NCBI GenBank assembly: GCA_943328715.2
Contig: CALQBB020000005.1
Span: forward strand, 1 to 11,606
Direction: 5' to 3'
Source: Polynucleobacter meluiroseus
GTDB taxonomy: Bacteria > Bacteroidota > Bacteroidia > Flavobacteriales_D > Crocinitomicaceae
Length of the DNA: 11,606 nucleotides
The notes under the pieces are model-generated. The model was not told the DNA's origin, did no database searches, and saw only the letters and a program-made list of their open reading frames with translations. The position numbers and the translations under genes are program-made. Positions 7,272 through 11,606 of the stretch are shown piece by piece. Position 1 is the stretch's first letter. Each line of letters opens with the position of its first letter.

Positions 7272-8144
7272 ATGAACGTTTTAAAAACATACAAAATCTA
7301 CATCGGCGGACAATTTCCAAGAACGGAATCAGGACGATCCTACCTTGTAAAAGACGCAAACGGAAATCCAATCGCAAATGTTTGTCAGTCATCGAAAAAG
7401 GACATCCGCAACGCTGTTCAAGCTGCCCGAAAAGCATTTGGATCATGGTCCGAGCGCAGTGCATTTAATCGAGGTCAAATACTGTATCGCATTGCGGAAA
7501 TGTTAGAAGGACGCAAAATGCAATTCATTGAGGAATTAACACAGCAGGGGCAAAGTCTTGAATCGGCAACGAACGAAATCGAAATATGCATCGATAGAAT
7601 CGTTTATTATGCTGGATGGTGCGATAAATACCAGCAAATTTTGAGCTCGGTAAATCCGGTCAATTCTTCACATTTCAATTTTTCCATGGCTGAATCGACA
7701 GGAGTCGTTGGGATATTAGCAGAACAAAACACTGGATTGTTAGGAATCATTTCTCAATTATTACCAGTCATCGCAGGAGGAAACACGGCGGTACTCATTG
7801 CATCAGAACAGTTGCCACTTTGCGCCATAACCTTTGCTGAAGTATTGGAAACGTCAGATGTACCCGCTGGAGTTGTAAACATCCTCACAGGATCTCCAGA
7901 AGAAATGCTTCCAACATTAGCAGAACACATGGATGTCAATGCGATTTTCTTGTCCAATGTGGATAAAGAAATGGAGAAAAGCACACAGCTTTCCGCGGTT
8001 GACAACTTAAAACGTGTCATCGTAAAAAATGACGACTGGACTCAAGAAAACGCGCAGGGAATTAACTACATATCAAGTTTTCAAGAAATCAAAACAACCT
8101 GGCATCCAATTGAACAAATAGGTGGTGCAACAAATTCATATTAA
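7272..8144 (+). CDS. Truncated pseudo-aldehyde dehydrogenase, ALDH16 C-terminal domain-like
   Basis: The product has 290 residues and aligns with only the cofactor-binding half of an aldehyde dehydrogenase (KIYIGGQFPRTESGR, AARKAFGSWSERSAFNRGQI, VVGILAEQNTGLLGII, DVPAGVVNILTG). Key positions have decayed: the PWNF loop reads AEQNTG, keeping only N153; the cofactor-binding Lys of KPAE is I176 in LIASE; FTGS reads FLSN. The reading frame ends before any LELGG base or catalytic cysteine. This shape, a second domain of about 280-290 residues without a nucleophile, is that of the C-terminal domain of ALDH16, known mainly as a structural domain. It is not simply a broken gene, since the frame is open and ends naturally. 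It is probably a non-catalytic partner of the upstream enzyme, translated from the same transcript. Confidence 0.85.
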   Translation: MNVLKTYKIYIGGQFPRTESGRSYLVKDANGNPIANVCQSSKKDIRNAVQAARKAFGSWSERSAFNRGQILYRIAEMLEGRKMQFIEELTQQGQSLESATNEIEICIDRIVYYAGWCDKYQQILSSVNPVNSSHFNFSMAESTGVVGILAEQNTGLLGIISQLLPVIAGGNTAVLIASEQLPLCAITFAEVLETSDVPAGVVNILTGSPEEMLPTLAEHMDVNAIFLSNVDKEMEKSTQLSAVDNLKRVIVKNDDWTQENAQGINYISSFQEIKTTWHPIEQIGGATNSY

Positions 8145-8153
8145 TTTTAATTA

Positions 8154-8186
8154 TTGTGATGTGTTAAAGAATATTATGTAATTTTA
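8154..8186 (+). promoter_or_regulatory. Candidate promoter of the YqaE-type lipoprotein gene
   Basis: TAATTTTA at 8179-8186 matches seven of eight positions of the Bacteroidota -7 box, and a TTG at 8154-8156 lies 22 bases upstream, the same arrangement as at 4418-4450. It ends 23 bases before ATG 8210. Confidence 0.3.
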
Positions 8187-8209
8187 GGTAAACTTTAAAA
8201 CAATTACTT

Positions 8210-8815
8210 ATGAAAAAGATTTTACTTGTAGCAGCTTCCATTCTATTTTTGGTTGCTTCGTGTACCGTTGAAAAAAGAGTGTACAGAAATGGATTTAACG
8301 TTCAGTGGCATGCCATGAATGGACATTCAAAAAAGGACAAAAACATGGAAATTTCTTCAGTAGAAGAAGTGGAAACGGTTGCCAAAGTTGTTATTTCTCC
8401 AAAGGATAATAGCAAAACAGCTAGTGTATATGAAATGCCAACTCAAGAAGTAATCACTGTTGCGCAGAATGACGAAGCATCTATTCAATCAAGCTCTATC
8501 GCGACAACAGCACCAGTTGTTAACGTGAAAGGAATGGCTGATCAAACAATTGCTATCAATCAAAATATCAAAGAAGCGAAACAAATTTCTAAACAAGAAA
8601 TCAAAGCACTGAAAAAATCGGTGAAATCACAAAAGAAAAGTGATGACGTTCCAGTTGGATTGTTGTATGTTTTGTGTTTTTTCTTTCCTTTTGTAGCGGT
8701 AGGTCTTGTTACCGACTGGGATATTAAAGCGGTTTTAATAAATATCTTGTTAACTGCTCTTTGTGGTATACCTGGTATTATTCATGCATTTATCGTTGTT
8801 AGTAAAAACACGTAA
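8210..8815 (+). CDS. Lipoprotein with C-terminal YqaE/Pmp3 membrane domain
   Basis: The product has 201 residues. Residues 1-18 form a lipoprotein signal (MKKILLVAASILFLVASC) with C18 as the lipidated cysteine. Residues 19-147 are low-complexity, with Ser/Thr-, Val- and Gln-rich stretches and a basic segment at about 120-147 (IKEAKQISKQEIKALKK). Residues 148-201 carry two hydrophobic helices joined by a short polar turn (VTDWDIK), then INILLTALCGIPGIIHAFIVV, which matches the YqaE/Pmp3 (UPF0057) signature. Pmp3 proteins are small membrane proteins tied to membrane potential and stress in fungi and plants; their bacterial role is not settled. The expected topology is a lipid anchor and linker outside the inner membrane and a helical hairpin within it. 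A DUF2752 gene follows 3 bases later. Confidence 0.85.
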   Translation: MKKILLVAASILFLVASCTVEKRVYRNGFNVQWHAMNGHSKKDKNMEISSVEEVETVAKVVISPKDNSKTASVYEMPTQEVITVAQNDEASIQSSSIATTAPVVNVKGMADQTIAINQNIKEAKQISKQEIKALKKSVKSQKKSDDVPVGLLYVLCFFFPFVAVGLVTDWDIKAVLINILLTALCGIPGIIHAFIVVSKNT

Positions 8816-8818
8816 TCC

Positions 8819-9112
8819 TTGAAATACATTGTTTTTAGCGGGTTAATAATCATGCCAATCGTGCTGTGGTTATTGCCCGCTTCTTTTTTTGATAAAGGTC
8901 AATCTCTCTGTTTATCAGTTCTACTTTTAAACAAAGAATGTTACGGATGCGGAATCACTAGAGCAATCCAACATTTCATTCATTTTGATTTCCAAACAGC
9001 ATGGAATTACAATAAATTGGTAGTAATCGTTGCCCCAATTTTGTTTTTTGTTTGGCTGAAATGGGTAAAAGAATCATGGTTAAAGATAAAACAGAACCAA
9101 AAATTGTCATAA
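8819..9112 (+). CDS. DUF2752 family small membrane protein
   Basis: The product has 97 residues from a TTG start 3 bases after the preceding stop. It has a first membrane helix at about residues 3-21, then CYGCGITRAIQHF (C41, C44, G45, T47, R48, A49), followed by FQTAWNYNKL and a second helix at about 66-83. The CxxCGxTRA motif with a following A-x-x-x-N is the hallmark of DUF2752, whose function is unknown. An ATG at 8852 (codon 12) is the only in-frame alternative nearby but would cut off half of the first helix, so I keep the TTG. The tight spacing suggests translational coupling to the YqaE-domain gene; I recall DUF2752 genes often sitting beside small TM2- or dispanin-type membrane proteins, which fits the pairing. 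Confidence 0.8.
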   Translation: MKYIVFSGLIIMPIVLWLLPASFFDKGQSLCLSVLLLNKECYGCGITRAIQHFIHFDFQTAWNYNKLVVIVAPILFFVWLKWVKESWLKIKQNQKLS

Positions 9113-9203
9113 AAGAAAATAAGTTTTTGTTCCAATGAACTTAAATTTCTGCTCAAAAACCTCAAAGACCGAAATATTCAATATTTTTTTAAATCTTCAA
9201 ATC

Positions 9204-9503
9204 ATGAAAAAAATCATTTTAAGCTTATTTGTTTTAGTTGCACTTACTTCTTGCATGGTAACTAAAACCCCTGTTGGCTCTTATTTAGAAACACCAGGGA
9301 AAGAAGTAACTTTCGACAAAGGAAAACAATTCTGGGTATTTTGGGGCTTAATTCCAGTAGGAAGAACTCATGTGAATACTCCAAGTAATGGAAATTGTCA
9401 AGTAGTCACAAAGTATAAATTTAGTGATGTACTTATCACGGGTTTAACAGGAGGAATCGTTTCAAGCTACTCAATCAAAGTAGAAGTGAAACAAGAAAAA
9501 TAA
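9204..9503 (+). CDS. Bor-like small lipoprotein
   Basis: The product has 99 residues from ATG 9204. The frame is open back to ATG 9135, but only the later start puts the signal peptide MKKIILSLFVLVALTSC at the N-terminus, with C17 as the lipidated cysteine. The mature part has a WVFWGLIPVGRT stretch, a central NGNCQVV with one cysteine, and FSDVLITGLTGGIVSSYSIKV. The order of these elements recalls the Bor/Iss lipoproteins of lambdoid phages (hydrophobic entry strand, central Cys-Gly, then a glycine-rich segment before the last strand). Closer relatives in Flavobacteria are, from memory, labelled hypothetical or Bor family. No function can be claimed. No good promoter is visible in the 91 bases upstream, so it may be read from the genes before it. 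Confidence 0.75.
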   Translation: MKKIILSLFVLVALTSCMVTKTPVGSYLETPGKEVTFDKGKQFWVFWGLIPVGRTHVNTPSNGNCQVVTKYKFSDVLITGLTGGIVSSYSIKVEVKQEK

Positions 9504-9505
9504 TG

Positions 9506-9530
9506 AAAGAGGCTTCGGCCTCTTTTTTTT
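9506..9530 (+). terminator. Rho-independent terminator, UUCG tetraloop
   Basis: Bases 9506-9513 (AAAGAGGC) pair fully with 9518-9525 (GCCTCTTT) around a TTCG loop, giving a C(UUCG)G hairpin, and an uninterrupted T run extends from 9523 to 9530. It starts 3 bases after the Bor-like stop. On the other strand the hairpin lacks a T run longer than three, so it acts mainly for the plus-strand genes; the minus-strand gene ends 2 bases beyond it. Confidence 0.93.
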
Positions 9531-9531
9531 G

Positions 9532-9954
9532 CTAAAATAATTCAACAAGTTCCTTCCACTCCTGCATGGCAGAATGTATGATGTTATCAGTCCCCATTTC
9601 ATATCGACCGATTTCATAGTCTCCGTTCGAATTAGGTTTAAGTACATTCATGCGATGGAAGAAATCGATGGACAATTGTCCACCAGCATCCTTCACGAAG
9701 TGATTGATTTTATCCATTGAACATCCGGAAGCTTTCACGGCATTTTCATTGGCAACAATCACAATTGCTGCTTCGTGTAAAACGAATCCAACTGCATCTA
9801 GTGATTTCCCATGAGTTTGCCACGACGAGACAAACTGTGTCAAGGATTCATTCAACCATGAAATTTCCGTGGCTGACATTTTTCGGTCTCCAACAAATAC
9901 CCATAATCGAGCATCTTTGGGAAAGTGTGCGGGAATGTTATAAGTCTGCTGCAT
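9532..9954 (-). CDS. Conserved small protein of unknown function
   Basis: The product has 140 residues from ATG 9954; a TTG two codons upstream also exists but is less likely. The protein is soluble, with no signal or membrane segment. Recognisable segments are RLWVFVGDRKMSATEISWL near the start, SSWQTHGKSLDAVGFVLHEAAIVIVAN in the middle, then ASGCSMDKINHFVKDAG and FFHRMNVL. These match a Bacteroidota family that I remember as widely mislabelled ABC transporter ATPase; there is no Walker A or ABC signature here, so that label should not be used. The single cysteine in the SGCSxDK motif is its most conserved-looking point. The gene overlaps the stop of the upstream CCG-domain gene by 17 bases, which suggests translational coupling, and it ends the minus-strand run. 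Confidence 0.85.
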   Translation of the reverse strand: MQQTYNIPAHFPKDARLWVFVGDRKMSATEISWLNESLTQFVSSWQTHGKSLDAVGFVLHEAAIVIVANENAVKASGCSMDKINHFVKDAGGQLSIDFFHRMNVLKPNSNGDYEIGRYEMGTDNIIHSAMQEWKELVELF

Positions 9955-10720
9955 GCGCAATTAATTCGGCAACGTCCATCACTTTTACAGCTCCTTCTTT
10001 TTCGAAGTTTTTTACGCCGTCAGTCATCATCGTATTGCAAAACGGACAACCAGTCGCGATGATCTCTGCTTGTGTCTCTAACGCGTCCTCTGTGCGCTCT
10101 ACATTGATTTCCTTATTGCCTTTCTCTGCTTCTTTAAACATTTGCGCGCCTCCAGCTCCACAACAGAGTCCTTTGGTTTTGCAACGTTTCATTTCAACTA
10201 ATTCGGCATCCAATTTTTCAATCAAGGATCGTGGTGCTTCGTATACATCGTTCGCTCGTCCCAAATAACATGGATCGTGGAAGGTGATTTTCTTTCCCTT
10301 GAAGGTTTCCCCGCCTTCTAAAGCAAGTTTCCCGGTATTGATCAAATCTTGAATCAATTGGGTATGGTGAATCACTTCATAGTTTCCGCCAAGTTCTGGG
10401 TATTCGTTTTTCAGGGTATTAAAACAATGTGGACAAGCCGTCACTATTTTCTTTACTTCGTATGCGTTCATGACCTCGATGTTCATCATGGCCTGCATTT
10501 GAAACGTAAACTCGTTTCCTGCGCGTTTAGCTGGGTCTCCAGAACAACTTTCTTCCGTTCCAAGTACAGCGAAATCAACTTGACATTTATTCAAGATTTT
10601 CACAATTGCCTTGGTGATTTTTTTAGCACGGTCATCAAAACTTCCAGCACAACCAACCCAAAATAAAATATCAGGTGATTCGCCATTTGCCATTTTCTCG
10701 GCCATTGTAGGAACTCTCAT
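9938..10720 (-). CDS. HdrB-like CCG-domain Fe-S protein
   Basis: The product has 260 residues, soluble, with two CCG domains of the heterodisulfide reductase subunit B / LutA / GlpC group. The second is canonical: C151 in HDPCYLGR, C186-C187-G in GLCCGAGGAQMF and C225/C228 in GCPFC. The first has C24, C96/C99 (ACPHC), but its middle motif reads C59-S60-G (EESCSGDPAKRAGNE), so one ligand of the usual pair is missing; as I recall, CSGDP/CTGDP is common in this subfamily. Such proteins bind [4Fe-4S] clusters and pass electrons to or from a partner oxidoreductase. The gene lies 32 bases downstream of the membrane HdrC-like gene, and the two probably form a membrane-linked electron-transfer complex. 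The electron donor and acceptor are unknown. Confidence 0.88.
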   Translation of the reverse strand: MRVPTMAEKMANGESPDILFWVGCAGSFDDRAKKITKAIVKILNKCQVDFAVLGTEESCSGDPAKRAGNEFTFQMQAMMNIEVMNAYEVKKIVTACPHCFNTLKNEYPELGGNYEVIHHTQLIQDLINTGKLALEGGETFKGKKITFHDPCYLGRANDVYEAPRSLIEKLDAELVEMKRCKTKGLCCGAGGAQMFKEAEKGNKEINVERTEDALETQAEIIATGCPFCNTMMTDGVKNFEKEGAVKVMDVAELIAHAADL

Positions 10721-10752
10721 AGTAAGTATTTTTGCTTAATTAGCTGCTTGTC

Positions 10753-11606
10753 TTAATCTTCGTTTGCCCAATTTAAACGCTCTGTTTGCGCAAATTGCCA
10801 TGGTGCACCGTTGTTCTCAATGTTCGTTAACATTCCTGTCAATTCACTTGGTACCTTCGATTCTTCCATCACTAAATAGCGACGTAAATCAACGATAATG
10901 GATAATGGATCAATGTTCACTGGACATTCTTGCACACACGCATTACAACTGGTACATGCCCAAAGTTCTTCTTCTGTTATATAATCTCCAATTAAACTCT
11001 TACCGTCATCGTATCCTTTTCCATGTTTGCGGTAGTTTTCTCCCACTTCCACCAAACGGTCTCTGGTGTCCATCATGATTTTACGGGGAGACAAAAGTTT
11101 ACCGGTTACATTTGCGGGACAAGAAGAGGAACAGCGTCCACATTCGGTACATGTGTAGGCATCGAGTAAGTTTTTCCAAGTCAAATCAGTGACATCCTTC
11201 GCACCAAAACGCTTCGGTGTTTCTTCTGGATTCGCGGGCGCAGCATAGGGATCGGCATTTGGATCCAACATTAACTTCACTTCATTCGTAACGGATTCCA
11301 TGTTGGTGAACTTTCCTTTTTGCTCCAAGTTGGAGTAATACGTATTCGGGAAAGCCAACAAAACGTGAAAATGTTTGGAATAGGGCAGGTAGTTCAAAAA
11401 CGCAAAGACCATCAAAATGTGGCCCCACCATCCAATGCGTTCAATGATCTGAAGTGCATCGATGCTTAAGTTTTGGAAGAACAATGGACCCATCCATGAG
11501 GAAATAGCAAAATCATAATGACCTTTCGCAAATTCGACGTGAGATCCTCCACGGCTATACAATACTTCATCTGCACCGTTCATGCTGAAAATACAGCAAA
11601 TCAACA
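10753..11606 (-). CDS. HdrC/NarI-like membrane Fe-S protein, N-terminus cut by window edge
   Basis: The frame is open from the right edge of the window to the stop at 10753-10755, giving 283 complete codons. The first codon in view (TTG at 11604) is very likely internal, because the sequence starts inside a hydrophobic helix (LICCIFSM). A further helix holds IERIGWWGHILMVFAFLNYLPYSKHFHVLLAFP, whose histidines are placed like heme ligands of NarI-type cytochrome b subunits. Downstream are two [4Fe-4S] motifs, CTECGRCSSSCP and CTSCNACVQECP, in the arrangement of HdrC and GlpC. The whole protein would be roughly 440 residues in related families. It likely exchanges electrons between membrane quinone and the CCG protein encoded next, 32 bases downstream. 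Its 5' end and promoter are not in the window. Confidence 0.88.
   Translation of the reverse strand, partial: LICCIFSMNGADEVLYSRGGSHVEFAKGHYDFAISSWMGPLFFQNLSIDALQIIERIGWWGHILMVFAFLNYLPYSKHFHVLLAFPNTYYSNLEQKGKFTNMESVTNEVKLMLDPNADPYAAPANPEETPKRFGAKDVTDLTWKNLLDAYTCTECGRCSSSCPANVTGKLLSPRKIMMDTRDRLVEVGENYRKHGKGYDDGKSLIGDYITEEELWACTSCNACVQECPVNIDPLSIIVDLRRYLVMEESKVPSELTGMLTNIENNGAPWQFAQTERLNWANED

Noticed and set aside
7272..8144. Second dehydrogenase gene as a recent pseudogene of the first
   Set aside because: The two share only family-level similarity, the short frame is clean, and its length and lost residues match the known non-catalytic domain of ALDH16.
8180..8192. 13-base AATTTTAGGTAAA also present at 1041-1053
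   Set aside because: The two copies have opposite orientation relative to the nearest gene starts, and the sequence is AT-rich, so shared regulation is unlikely.
9135..9203. ATG 9135 as the start of the Bor-like gene
   Set aside because: It would put 23 polar residues before a typical lipoprotein signal peptide, which would then not be N-terminal.
9717..10268. Plus-strand open frame of 183 codons
   Set aside because: It lies antisense to the CCG-domain gene and the small gene after it, both with convincing motifs; its translation is low-complexity and matches nothing I know.
10727..10734. Perfect TATTTTTG box on the plus strand
   Set aside because: It points into the antisense of the HdrC-like gene and heads no plus-strand gene; matches of this kind occur by chance in AT-rich gaps.

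Overview
The window looks like ordinary chromosomal DNA from a member of the Bacteroidota, most likely of the order Flavobacteriales. A relative of the Fluviicola/Crocinitomicaceae group is possible, but that is a guess. The evidence is AT-rich gaps, perfect or near-perfect TAnnTTTG (-7) promoter boxes in place of sigma70 boxes, no obvious Shine-Dalgarno sequences, and several small protein families typical of this phylum. I see no tRNA, rRNA, CRISPR array, phage or insertion sequence, and no stretch over about 205 bases without a gene. I did not find a defence island or a clearly new multi-gene system. The most interesting part is a split ALDH16-type aldehyde dehydrogenase next to a eukaryote-like deoxyribose-phosphate aldolase.

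Bases 1-4267 (minus strand) are a tightly spaced genome-maintenance and translation cluster read in the order radA, rsmI, holB, PSP1-domain ricT-like gene. It covers recombination/branch migration, 16S rRNA 2'-O-methylation, the delta' subunit of the polymerase III clamp loader, and a cysteine-rich PSP1 protein whose 3' end lies outside the window. A 205-base divergent intergenic region (4268-4472) carries promoter-like boxes in both directions.

Bases 4473-8144 (plus strand) hold a small protein with an extremely acidic tail. It is followed by deoC (best start at ATG 4864), a complete catalytic aldehyde dehydrogenase that starts 2 bases after deoC, and a 290-residue pseudo-aldehyde dehydrogenase without a catalytic domain. 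Together the two dehydrogenase reading frames look like the two domains of ALDH16, separated at the linker by a 45-base spacer made largely of an 8-base tandem repeat. The natural reading is catabolism of deoxyribose 5-phosphate to glyceraldehyde 3-phosphate plus acetaldehyde, with the dehydrogenase acting on an aldehyde from that pathway.

Bases 8210-9503 (plus strand) carry three small envelope proteins: a lipoprotein with a C-terminal YqaE/Pmp3 membrane domain, a DUF2752 membrane protein with a TTG start, and a Bor-like lipoprotein. The run ends in a strong UUCG-loop terminator.

Bases 9532-11606 (minus strand) hold an Fe-S/membrane electron-transfer pair. One is an HdrC/NarI-like protein whose N-terminus is cut off by the window edge, and the other is an HdrB-like CCG-domain protein. 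A small conserved protein of unknown function follows and overlaps the HdrB-like gene by 17 bases.
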